A stretch of 16,379 bases of DNA, taken from assembly GCA_023394035.1 (NCBI GenBank), contig JAEXBK010000150.1, positions 1 through 16,379 on the forward strand. The letters are read 5' to 3'. The notes under the pieces were generated by a model, which was not told the origin of the DNA, made no database searches, and saw only the letters and a list, made by a program, of their open reading frames with translations. Of the stretch, positions 1 to 6,405 are shown in pieces. Numbering within the stretch: the first letter of the stretch is position 1; the number at the start of each line of letters is the position of its first letter. The translations under genes were made by a program, and so were the position numbers. The stretch comes from Bacillota bacterium (GTDB lineage: Bacteria > Bacillota > Clostridia > Peptostreptococcales > Anaerovoracaceae).

Positions 1-315
1 ACACTCGGCAAGCTCGTCCAGAACCATAGTCAGCTCACCCGAGCCGCGTTTCTTAGCCGATTCTTTTTCCCATATGTTAAAGGCGCCGTTCCTCGTAAGC
101 TTTGCAAAGAAAGCCTTTAGTGATTTCGGATGTGTCGGCGGAACGGAATTCCATGTTTTGAGCCATGTATCGCTGACGCACTCCTCCGAATCTTCCTTAT
201 TCCGCAGAATATTAAAGGCTATGGACTTACAGTATCCGCCGTTTTTTTTCTCAGATTCCGATATCGCCTTTTCGTCGCGGTCAAAATAGAATTCTATAAT
301 CTTAGAGTCTTCCAT
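1..315 (-). CDS. ECF-type RNA polymerase sigma factor (5' part, runs off the left edge)
   Basis: The minus strand encodes 105 residues from an ATG at 315 to the window edge with no stop, so the gene is partial. The start is fixed by an AAGGGAG ribosome binding site 7-8 nt upstream. The visible part looks like sigma-70 region 2 of the short ECF sigma factors common in Clostridia: an N-terminal helix (about residues 5-22), then GYCKSIAFNIL (27-37), NKEDSEECVSDTWLKTW (39-55) and the aromatic/basic stretch LKAFFAKLTRN (66-76). Region 4 would lie outside the window. Such factors direct RNA polymerase to a small regulon and usually pair with an anti-sigma gene just downstream, which cannot be seen here. 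The gene starts 49 nt after the mgtE stop with no clear terminator between them, so co-transcription with mgtE is likely. The family call comes from motif recognition; the target regulon is unknown. Confidence 0.8.
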   Translation of the reverse strand, partial: MEDSKIIEFYFDRDEKAISESEKKNGGYCKSIAFNILRNKEDSEECVSDTWLKTWNSVPPTHPKSLKAFFAKLTRNGAFNIWEKESAKKRGSGELTMVLDELAEC

Positions 316-364
316 CGCTTTAACTCCCTTCTTAATAGATAAAGACAGGAATTCTATCTCAATA

Positions 365-1759
365 TTACTTCACTATCCGAAATAAATCTATCAAAAGTAT
401 CCACGAAAGACCGTAATACGTAATTACCGCCACCATATCGTTTACCGTCGTGATAAGCGGCCCTGAGGCAACTGCCGGATCGACATTTATTTTGTGAAAA
501 AACATCGGCACGAGCGTTCCTACGAGACTCGATATCATCATAGCAAGGAGAAGAGACAGTCCGACACATCCGGCTATCAAAAGCGACGCCCCGATCGGCT
601 GAGCTTTGAATAAATACGTATATCCGGCTATGAATACGACAGTCAACGCGCCGAGCAGTAAGCCGTTCGAAAGCCCTATCTTCATCTCTTTGAATATCAG
701 CTTGAGTTTTTCTGCTGCGGTAACATCTCCGTCCATCAAAACACGTATCGTGACCGCAAGCGACTGCGTGCCGACATTTCCAGCCATATCGAGTATGAGC
801 GACTGAAAGCAGATTACGACGGGAATGACCGATACTACCGCCTCGAACATACCTACGACAGACGATACGCCTATTCCGAGAAAGAGAAGCACGATAAGCC
901 ACGGAAGGCGTTTTTTGATGCTTTCCGCCGTAGTTTCGTTTAAGTCTTCTTCGGCGCGCAGTCCGCCGAGCCTTGCATAGTCCTCGCTCATCTCTTCGTT
1001 CACTACTTCGACGAGCTCCGAAGATGTTATAGCACCTACAATTCTGCCATCGCTTGAAACAACAGGAATAGAGTCCTCGTCGTAGTTTTTTATCCTGTCT
1101 ATGCAATCGCTGATCAGTTCATGATCGTTAACGGCAGGGTAGGATACGCTTATAAGGGGTTCAAGTTCGTCGCCCACTCTTGCGATTATAAGGTCTTCGA
1201 GAGAAACGGCGCCGCAAAACTTTTGATTTTCATCTACCACATAGAGCGTTGAGATATTGTCGTGCTCGCCCGCCTGACTTATGAGTTCGCGCATCGCGCC
1301 GCGTATAGAAAGGTCTTTCCTTATAACGACGAAATTCGTCGTCATCTTTCTTCCGATTTCGTTCGGCTTGTACGAAAGAATGAGATCTATATCAAAGCGC
1401 GCCTTCTTATCCATCGCAGCCATTATTTGATCACGCATCTCGGGATCAAGATCCTCGAGTATGTCCACGGCATCGTCCGAGTCCATGTTAGCAAGCACTT
1501 CCGCGGAATTTTCGACACCTATCTCGAAAAGATATATTCCGGGATCGTCGATATATGAAATTATTTCCGAAGCGTACTCGGCTCCGAGCTGCGCATATAG
1601 CCCGCGCCTTTCCTCCGCTGAAAGTTCCGTTACGGCATCCGCGACATCCTTTTCGTGATAGTCGGAAAGAGCCTTAAGGAGCGCTTCCTTTTCGAGTCTG
1701 CCCCTGAGCAATGCGAGCAGCTCGTTCAAATAAATCGGTTCTTTTAATATCTTTTTCAT
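365..1759 (-). CDS. mgtE: Magnesium transporter MgtE
   Basis: This is a 464-residue protein of normal MgtE length. It has a soluble N-terminal domain (about 10-125), two CBS domains (about 135-255, including SIPVVSSDGRIVGAITSSE) and a membrane part (about 285-464) with five predicted helices. The family signature NVGTQSLAVTIR is at 328-339, and GPLITTVNDMVAV near 433-445 carries the pore-lining Asp region of the last helix. The family forms homodimeric Mg2+ channels that close when the cytosolic N and CBS domains bind Mg2+. I chose the ATG at 1759 because GGAGG lies 7 nt upstream; an in-frame ATG at 1795 has no ribosome binding site and adds 12 atypical residues. Upstream lie an apparent leader with a small ORF and a promoter at 2021-2049. 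No recognisable M-box (ykoK) Mg2+ riboswitch core was seen. The ECF sigma gene follows after 49 nt. Confidence 0.96.
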   Translation of the reverse strand: MKKILKEPIYLNELLALLRGRLEKEALLKALSDYHEKDVADAVTELSAEERRGLYAQLGAEYASEIISYIDDPGIYLFEIGVENSAEVLANMDSDDAVDILEDLDPEMRDQIMAAMDKKARFDIDLILSYKPNEIGRKMTTNFVVIRKDLSIRGAMRELISQAGEHDNISTLYVVDENQKFCGAVSLEDLIIARVGDELEPLISVSYPAVNDHELISDCIDRIKNYDEDSIPVVSSDGRIVGAITSSELVEVVNEEMSEDYARLGGLRAEEDLNETTAESIKKRLPWLIVLLFLGIGVSSVVGMFEAVVSVIPVVICFQSLILDMAGNVGTQSLAVTIRVLMDGDVTAAEKLKLIFKEMKIGLSNGLLLGALTVVFIAGYTYLFKAQPIGASLLIAGCVGLSLLLAMMISSLVGTLVPMFFHKINVDPAVASGPLITTVNDMVAVITYYGLSWILLIDLFRIVK

Positions 1760-1782
1760 TTTATGCCTCCGTTTCCGAGCCG

Positions 1783-1867
1783 AAAAAGGGCACAAAAATA
1801 CACCGCCCCATTCGGTCCTTTTTCTGCTTCACATCGTTTGCTGTATAGCACAGGAATCCGGCGGTGT
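1783..1867 (-). promoter_or_regulatory. Structured segment of the mgtE leader (unassigned cis-regulatory RNA candidate)
   Basis: On the minus strand, ACACCGCC (1867-1860) can pair perfectly with GGCGGTGT (1807-1800), closing a 52-nt inner segment. Inside it a small hairpin CTGT-GCTAT-ACAG (1852-1840) and short complementary pieces (ATTC with GAAT, TCCT with AGGA) can form. The 3' arm overlaps GGGC (1808-1805), which can instead pair with GCCC (1791-1788) directly before TTTTT (1787-1783). That resembles a mutually exclusive terminator/anti-terminator choice, but the GGGC:GCCC stem is only 4 bp with a 13-nt loop, so this reading is weak. The mgtE ribosome binding site follows about 15 nt later. 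I do not recognise a known riboswitch class. The 8-bp pairing is seen; function is inferred. Confidence 0.35.
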
Positions 1868-1888
1868 CATCTGCATATCAAAAGTGCG

Positions 1889-1987
1889 TTAATTTATCCG
1901 GCAAAGTAAACAGAACAAATCTGCGCTCAATGTACGATAATCATCGCCGCTGTCAGAATACTTCCCACTACTATCGCAACTGTCCAT
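1889..1987 (-). CDS. Small ORF, 32 codons, in the mgtE leader
   Basis: The ATG at 1987 is preceded by GGAGG with an 8-nt spacing, and the likely transcription start (near 2014) is only about 27 nt upstream, so a ribosome would probably load here. The peptide starts MDSCDSSGKYSDSGDDYRT and ends LFCLLCRIN: polar, with four cysteines and a hydrophobic tail. I recognise no family. The gene lies between the promoter at 2021-2049 and the paired segment before mgtE, so it could be a leader peptide that couples translation to mgtE expression. Another frame across the same bases reads as a hydrophobic peptide (TWTVAIVVGSILTAAMIIVH) but has no ATG and only a poorly placed GTG, so either a frameshift or chance is possible. 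Translation initiation is well supported by the sequence; function is not. Confidence 0.4.
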   Translation of the reverse strand: MDSCDSSGKYSDSGDDYRTLSADLFCLLCRIN

Positions 1988-2020
1988 GTTCTTTACCTCC
2001 TCTGTTTGTATTCACTAATC

Positions 2021-2049
2021 ATGATAACCGAAGCTCAGGGACCTGTCAA
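2021..2049 (-). promoter_or_regulatory. Sigma-A-type promoter for the mgtE leader/operon
   Basis: On the minus strand a perfect -35 TTGACA (2049-2044) is followed after exactly 17 nt by TATCAT (2026-2021), five of six matches to TATAAT. It lies just downstream of the rubredoxin terminator and points into the small ORF and mgtE. The expected start is near 2014, giving a leader of about 255 nt before the mgtE ATG. Confidence 0.75.
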
Positions 2050-2069
2050 CCTCGCGCTAAAAACAGCAC

Positions 2070-2114
2070 AAAAATAGGGCTGCCCGGCGATTTTCATCGC
2101 TTCGTGAGCAGCCC
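2070..2114 (-). terminator. Intrinsic terminator of the rubredoxin gene
   Basis: Reading on the minus strand, GGGCTGC (2114-2108) pairs with GCAGCCC (2083-2077), with an inner GCGAT/ATCGC stem, followed by TATTTTT. It starts 11 nt after the rubredoxin stop codon and separates that gene from the mgtE promoter. Confidence 0.85.
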
Positions 2115-2125
2115 CTGCGAGGTAA

Positions 2126-2293
2126 TTAGTCTTCTTTTACTTCGAATACGTCTTTGCCCATTCCGCATACAGGACATTCCCAATCTTCAGGAAGGTCTTC
2201 AAATGCTGTTCCCGGCGCAATTCCGTTATCAGGATCGCCTACTGCAGGATCATACTCGTAACCACATGCTCCACATACATAAATCTTTGCCAT
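2126..2293 (-). CDS. Rubredoxin
   Basis: This 55-residue protein has the standard rubredoxin size and layout. Two CXXCG knuckles hold the single Fe(Cys)4 centre: Cys7/Cys10 in YVCGACGYEYDP and Cys40/Cys43 in WECPVCGMGKD. The central PDNGIAPGTAFEDLPEDW stretch is the typical aromatic/acidic core. Rubredoxins are soluble one-electron carriers; in anaerobes they often serve oxygen- or superoxide-reducing systems, but no partner gene (rubrerythrin, flavodiiron protein, superoxide reductase) lies nearby. The ATG at 2293 has AAAGGAG 7 nt upstream. The gene follows the PAP2-family gene after 91 nt that contain a possible promoter with short dyads, and it ends at a strong intrinsic terminator, so it is probably transcribed as a single gene. 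Confidence 0.97.
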   Translation of the reverse strand: MAKIYVCGACGYEYDPAVGDPDNGIAPGTAFEDLPEDWECPVCGMGKDVFEVKED

Positions 2294-2366
2294 TTCATTT
2301 CTCCTTTAATTCGCTTTTGTTATTTAATATGTAACCATTCGGTTCATTTCGTTACCGATTGCTTAC

Positions 2367-2396
2367 TATATACCCATGAATAAATTAATAACGCAA
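2367..2396 (-). promoter_or_regulatory. Possible rubredoxin promoter with operator-like dyads downstream
   Basis: The minus strand reads TTGCGT (2396-2391), 18 nt, then TATATA (2372-2367). The -35 box overlaps the 3' end of the PAP2-family gene. Downstream, between 2334 and 2359, two overlapping short dyads occur (GTAAC...GTTAC and ATTCGGT...ACCGAT), at a place where a repressor could bind. The -35 box is a weak match, so this is tentative. Confidence 0.35.
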
Positions 2397-3050
2397 GTTA
2401 ATATTTTTTTCAAGTCCTTTTCTCTTATCGAGTTCCTCAAGAATTATTATCGACATCAAAAGCAATGCAATTCCAAGGCTCCAGCCGCCTATTACGTCGG
2501 AAAAATAATGAACTCCGAGATAGATTCTGCTCGACCCGATCAAAGCTATCAAAACCGACAGAGCCGCCGTCAGTGCATTTGCCGCATACTTATTGGGGCA
2601 ATGCTTTCTGATAAGGTAAATCAGGATTCCGTACCCTACGAGGCAGTTCATGGAGTGACCGCTCGGGAACGATTTGTCCCACTGCTCCACAAGCCTGAAC
2701 GCCACATCGGGACGAGGGCGACCGAAAGCCATTTTGAGGGTCTTGTATATAACGGTTGATGCAAGTGTTGTTGTCACATACGGTATACCGTAATTTTTTC
2801 TGAGCTTAGTGACGAGCAGAAGTGTAAGCCCTACGGCAATCATAGTAACTCCGTCTCCTGTATGCGTTATCGCCTTAACTGCCGTATTGAGCGCAGGTGT
2901 TCTTATATTGTATGCTCCGAGCCTTATAAACTCGTCGAGCTCCTCAAGGCGGCCGCTCACCATAAGCAGAGCTATGAGAACAAAACCCGCAAGCATCAAT
3001 GCCGCCGCAACGGCAAGCGCAGTTCTTCTCTGTAATATATTGTCCTTCAT
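2385..3050 (-). CDS. PAP2-family membrane phosphatase
   Basis: This 221-residue protein carries the complete PAP2 phosphatase signature: K106-X6-R113P114 (KMAFGRPRP), P129SGH132 and S174R175-X5-H181-X3-D185 (SRIYLGVHYFSD). The histidines form and resolve a phospho-enzyme intermediate, with the active site usually facing outward. About five to six hydrophobic segments are visible (13-31, 66-81, 92-106, 136-147, 158-172, 188-204). Family members dephosphorylate undecaprenyl pyrophosphate, phosphatidylglycerol phosphate or phosphatidic acid; the sequence alone does not decide which. The ATG at 3050 has AAAGGA 5 nt upstream. It diverges from plsC, which makes phosphatidic acid, across 107 nt of shared promoter region, which suggests but does not prove a role in phospholipid turnover. 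Confidence 0.92.
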   Translation of the reverse strand: MKDNILQRRTALAVAAALMLAGFVLIALLMVSGRLEELDEFIRLGAYNIRTPALNTAVKAITHTGDGVTMIAVGLTLLLVTKLRKNYGIPYVTTTLASTVIYKTLKMAFGRPRPDVAFRLVEQWDKSFPSGHSMNCLVGYGILIYLIRKHCPNKYAANALTAALSVLIALIGSSRIYLGVHYFSDVIGGWSLGIALLLMSIIILEELDKRKGLEKNINLRY

Positions 3051-3075
3051 TCTGATCCTTTCTTTGTATAATATG

Positions 3076-3105
3076 ATTATATCCTTTATTCTTGTTTATT
3101 TCCAA
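3076..3105 (-). promoter_or_regulatory. Promoter of the PAP2-family gene
   Basis: On the minus strand TTGGAA (3105-3100, four of six matches) is followed after 18 nt by a perfect TATAAT (3081-3076), 26 nt before the ATG at 3050. Its spacer overlaps the -35 region of the opposing plsC promoter. Confidence 0.55.
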
Positions 3106-3122
3106 CAGTTTTGTGTTATATT
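3092..3122 (+). promoter_or_regulatory. Candidate plsC promoter with extended -10
   Basis: The plus strand has TGTTATATT (3114-3122), an extended -10 box, with TTGTTT (3092-3097) upstream at a long 19-nt spacing. The expected start lies about 30 nt before the plsC start codon. The -35 box is poor, but an extended -10 can compensate for that. Confidence 0.4.
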
Positions 3123-3157
3123 ATTAATATACTTTTACGATTAACAGGAGGTTCCAT

Positions 3158-3907
3158 TTGAATATCTTCAAAAACTTCGGAGGAAGCCTTATTATCCTAC
3201 ACTCAGCACTCAAGTTCTACGGATACATACCGCGCATCAACGCCAAGAAAGCCGAAGGCGATCTTGAAGGGGAGCGCAAGGAAATTGCCGAGGCAACTGC
3301 AGCGTGGGCAAATCATATTATAAAAAAATTCAATGTAAGCTTTGATGTTCGAGGCCGCGAAAACATTCCGGACGGTGCATGCGTTTACATTGCAAACCAC
3401 CAGGGATATGCTGATATAATAGCGATACTCAAAGGCGTCGAGGGCAAGCAGACCGGCTTTATCTCAAAGTCCGAGCTGAGCAAGGTTCCCGTTCTGAACA
3501 AATGGGTTCCTGCAATCAGAGGAATTTTCATATCAAGAGGGGAGGCACGCCAGTCGCTCAAGGTTATACAGGAAGGTGCCGAATACCTCAAGCAGGGATT
3601 TTCAATGGTAATATTCCCGGAGGGCACGAGAAGCCGCGGTCCTAAAATGGGAGAATTCAAGTCAGGTAGCTTCAAGCTCGCAACAAAAGCGCTCGTTCCT
3701 ATCGTTCCCGTAGTAATCAACGGAACTCACAAGATGTACGAGGATAACGATAAGATAGTAAAGGGACTTACCGCAACCGTAACCTTCCTGCCACCTGTTA
3801 AGACCGAAGGACTTGATCGCAAAGAGCTTTCGGCGCTGCCTTTGATGGTCGAAACGATGATCCGCGAAGAGCTCGAAAGACAATTAGAAGAAGAAAAGAA
3901 TATTTAA
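3158..3907 (+). CDS. plsC: 1-acyl-sn-glycerol-3-phosphate acyltransferase (PlsC family)
   Basis: This 249-residue protein has the acyltransferase motifs in order: NHQGYAD (H81-X4-D86, catalytic), GIFISRG (122-128), FPEGTRSRG (153-161, phosphate binding) and the Pro-rich VPIVPVVI (180-187). A short hydrophobic N-terminal segment (about 8-24) fits membrane association. The enzyme acylates lysophosphatidic acid to phosphatidic acid, the common precursor of membrane phospholipids. The start is a TTG at 3158, chosen because AGGAGG ends 6-7 nt upstream and there is no ATG in a suitable place; the next in-frame ATG would remove the catalytic core. It is the only plus-strand gene of the window, divergent from the PAP2-family gene and convergent with the transglutaminase gene, and it ends at its own hairpin terminator. 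Confidence 0.94.
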   Translation: MNIFKNFGGSLIILHSALKFYGYIPRINAKKAEGDLEGERKEIAEATAAWANHIIKKFNVSFDVRGRENIPDGACVYIANHQGYADIIAILKGVEGKQTGFISKSELSKVPVLNKWVPAIRGIFISRGEARQSLKVIQEGAEYLKQGFSMVIFPEGTRSRGPKMGEFKSGSFKLATKALVPIVPVVINGTHKMYEDNDKIVKGLTATVTFLPPVKTEGLDRKELSALPLMVETMIREELERQLEEEKNI

Positions 3908-3915
3908 TATCAGCG

Positions 3916-3957
3916 ATACTCCCGAGTCGATTATGCTTTCGGGAGTATTTTGTTTTT
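3916..3957 (+). terminator. Intrinsic terminator of plsC
   Basis: ATACTCCCGA (3916-3925) pairs perfectly with TCGGGAGTAT (3939-3948) around a 13-nt loop, followed by TTTGTTTTT. It begins 8 nt after the plsC stop. The stop codon of the opposing transglutaminase gene (3933-3931) lies in the loop, and the 3' arm codes for that protein's last residues. In the minus direction no T-run follows, so it terminates mainly plsC. Confidence 0.88.
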
Positions 3958-6405
3958 GCCATATTTTATTTTTCTGTATAAGCTGCGGCAAAATTCCGCA
4001 TCATCATCTGAGCACTTAACGCTGCCGAATGCCTCAGCCAATACTATTTTCTTAAGTCTCTCGGCTTCTTCGATATCTATCGGTGTTATTTGTTCCGATA
4101 GCTTCTCAGCAAAATCCTGCTCGTAGCCGCTCAGCTTGCAGTCAGCTTCTTTTATGATGAGCCTGAATGCCTGTCTCGGGCGCATTCTTTTTATAAATTC
4201 CCGTCTGCCGCTTATTATACAGAAAGCTATAAGCGGAATTGAGAGCAGAACGGCAATCAAAGGAGCTTTTGCGCGCTCTTTGCCTATACCTCTTATGATA
4301 CTTCCGATAGCGAGACCTGAACCGTGCCATTCACCGGTGCTTGCTTCATCTTCTCCGCTATTTGCAAATCTGTCGAGTTCGAGGCTTCCGTTCCAGCTTT
4401 GTTCTTCTATTATTTCCTTTATTCTTTCAAGAGGAAAGTACGAAGACGGCTCCGCCATCGTTCCGTCAGCTGCAGGTGTAACGTCTACAGGATACCATCC
4501 TCTTTCGACTGAAAAAATTTCCACCCATGAATGTGCGTTTACATCCGTAAGCTCCGCCTTTACCGGCTGTACCTCTATTAGGGGGGCACCTTCACCTATA
4601 TATGTCGGACTTTGCACTTTCTGCGGCGGACCATCCGGCTCCCAAAGATCCCGATCTATTCTGTATCCCGATACGTAACGCGCCGGAATTCCGTACAGCC
4701 TGTACATAAGCGTTGCTGCCGCCGCAAACTGCTGACAGTACCCTGTTCTTGATTCAAACAGGAAGTATTCTACGGGATCCTTATTTAACGGTCTCATTCC
4801 GGGCGTGCGCGTGTACGTGCAGCCGCTCAAGGTCTCCATTATAAATGCAGTTATCTCCTCGAGATCCTCGAGCGGATTTGCCTCAACTAACTTTCTGAGC
4901 CTGCCTATTCCGCGGATAAAATCACCGCCGGCAAAGTCCTGCATAGCTCTCTTCTTATAGAGCAAAAGTTCTTCTTTCGTTCGCTTCATAAGCGGAGACG
5001 GCGGTGCCTTCTCAAAAGAGGTTATCAATTCGTAGTCTGCGTCATATGTCGTCATGATATTTGATCCGAAGCTCGAAAAATCGCTTATGTAACATTCCTT
5101 CGGATTGAAGCAGGTATAAGAATATTCCGCATCTTCTCCCTGTAAGGCGTATCCCATTTCTTCATTATACTGTGAATAATAAGGGAAATAATGTGTGAGC
5201 TCATTGTCTTTTTCCGCAAAAGCATCGTATCTCAAATGTAAGCTTCTTGCATCGAGCGTCTCTTCTTCTCGTCCGTACAGCTTCTCATAAAGTGATACCG
5301 GCTGAGGAAAGCTCAGTTTTCCGAATTCCTCCTCCGTTATTCTCTGGTCTATATCTAAGGCGAATAAATTCATATAGACGCTACCGAGGGGATCTCTATA
5401 ATCATACACTCTTCCCGAAAAATAAGCGCCGTCTCTGCTCTTATCAAAGCCCTTTTCCGTATACTCTCCGCCACGAAAGCCTATAAGGTAAATAGGATAT
5501 GTGATCTCGTTATTACTATAAGCACTTATCTTCACCGTATCGGTAACGTAATTATTTCTTCCGCTTATAACTCCCGTAGCCTTTTCGAGCCTGTCTCCGC
5601 CCTCAAAATCCTTTATTATCCTGAAAACCTGCTCATCCGCCCTATCAACTGCCCCGAAGGCGATGTCTTTGATGTAACCGGAAATAGGAATCGCTGCAAT
5701 TACGGCGATCAAAGCCAGCAGCGCCGCTGCCGCCCCGCTTTTTGATGCTCCCTCAAAGGCCGCGCCGAGCTTTCGTCCTGACGCTGAAAAAGCATAAAAG
5801 AATATCTGAAATACGAGAAGCAGTGCGATGTTCACATATTCGTATTCTATCCCTGCAAACGGCGTAAGCAAAAGAAGAGCGGAAGTCAAAAGATAGACGA
5901 AAAAGTGCAATTTGAATACGACCTCAGCTGCAAATAAGATTGTGCATACGATAACAGAATATATCACTAAATGTTCTATCCTTATTTCGATTATCCATTG
6001 AAATGCAAAGCTTACAGCGGCAAAAGCTTCATCATTAAATTTAATAATAGGGAATTCCGGATTTGATCCACCCGAAAAAATCGCTGCAAACCCATGAAAT
6101 ATTCCCTTCCATATGAAATCGGTTCTGAGAAAAAATATTACGGAAATAAGCCCGGTAATGACCATAAGCCATATAAAGAGCCTGCGATGTCTGAAATATA
6201 GAAAAAACAGGATAGCAAGATATATTGCCGCAAAAGCACTTAAAGCCAAAAGCACGGGCGTTATATCGCTGATTTGCTTGACCTGAAATTTTGTCATAAG
6301 AATATTTACAGCATAAAATCCTAAGAGAATTGCAAGATATGAGTATATCTTACTTCCGATTCCCGATTTTTCTTCCGCCTTGCAGGTAAAAACGATCTTC
6401 TTCAT
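3931..6405 (-). CDS. Membrane-anchored transglutaminase-like protein (TgpA/DUF3488-type)
   Basis: This 824-residue protein has an N-terminal block of about seven or eight hydrophobic helices (to about residue 245). A large extracytoplasmic region follows with a transglutaminase core at about 515-650: Cys557 in GYCQQFAAAATLMYRLYGIP, His625 in NAHSWVEIF and Asp641 in GWYPVDVTP, so the catalytic triad is complete. A last membrane helix (715-732) and a charged cytoplasmic tail of about 90 residues close it. The layout matches proteins that accompany MoxR and DUF58 genes; their substrate is generally unknown, with envelope protein processing or crosslinking suspected. The ATG at 6405 overlaps the DUF58 stop (ATGA), implying translational coupling; a TTG at 6423 would add six residues and is less likely. 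The final codons and stop lie within the plsC terminator hairpin. Confidence 0.88.
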   Translation of the reverse strand: MKKIVFTCKAEEKSGIGSKIYSYLAILLGFYAVNILMTKFQVKQISDITPVLLALSAFAAIYLAILFFLYFRHRRLFIWLMVITGLISVIFFLRTDFIWKGIFHGFAAIFSGGSNPEFPIIKFNDEAFAAVSFAFQWIIEIRIEHLVIYSVIVCTILFAAEVVFKLHFFVYLLTSALLLLTPFAGIEYEYVNIALLLVFQIFFYAFSASGRKLGAAFEGASKSGAAAALLALIAVIAAIPISGYIKDIAFGAVDRADEQVFRIIKDFEGGDRLEKATGVISGRNNYVTDTVKISAYSNNEITYPIYLIGFRGGEYTEKGFDKSRDGAYFSGRVYDYRDPLGSVYMNLFALDIDQRITEEEFGKLSFPQPVSLYEKLYGREEETLDARSLHLRYDAFAEKDNELTHYFPYYSQYNEEMGYALQGEDAEYSYTCFNPKECYISDFSSFGSNIMTTYDADYELITSFEKAPPSPLMKRTKEELLLYKKRAMQDFAGGDFIRGIGRLRKLVEANPLEDLEEITAFIMETLSGCTYTRTPGMRPLNKDPVEYFLFESRTGYCQQFAAAATLMYRLYGIPARYVSGYRIDRDLWEPDGPPQKVQSPTYIGEGAPLIEVQPVKAELTDVNAHSWVEIFSVERGWYPVDVTPAADGTMAEPSSYFPLERIKEIIEEQSWNGSLELDRFANSGEDEASTGEWHGSGLAIGSIIRGIGKERAKAPLIAVLLSIPLIAFCIISGRREFIKRMRPRQAFRLIIKEADCKLSGYEQDFAEKLSEQITPIDIEEAERLKKIVLAEAFGSVKCSDDDAEFCRSLYRKIKYGKNKILPKA

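Noticed and set aside
316..364. Weak AGATA...TATCT hairpin between mgtE and the ECF sigma gene as a terminator
   Set aside because: The stem is only 5 A/T-rich pairs with no following T-run, so co-transcription is more likely.
354..1106. 250-codon minus-strand open frame inside mgtE in another frame
   Set aside because: Arg/Cys-rich out-of-frame translation of the mgtE sequence with no motif or ribosome binding site.
1760..2014. M-box (ykoK) Mg2+ riboswitch before mgtE
   Set aside because: The expected M-box core (a TAGGTGAGGCTCC-like element and the surrounding conserved stems) is not present in the leader.
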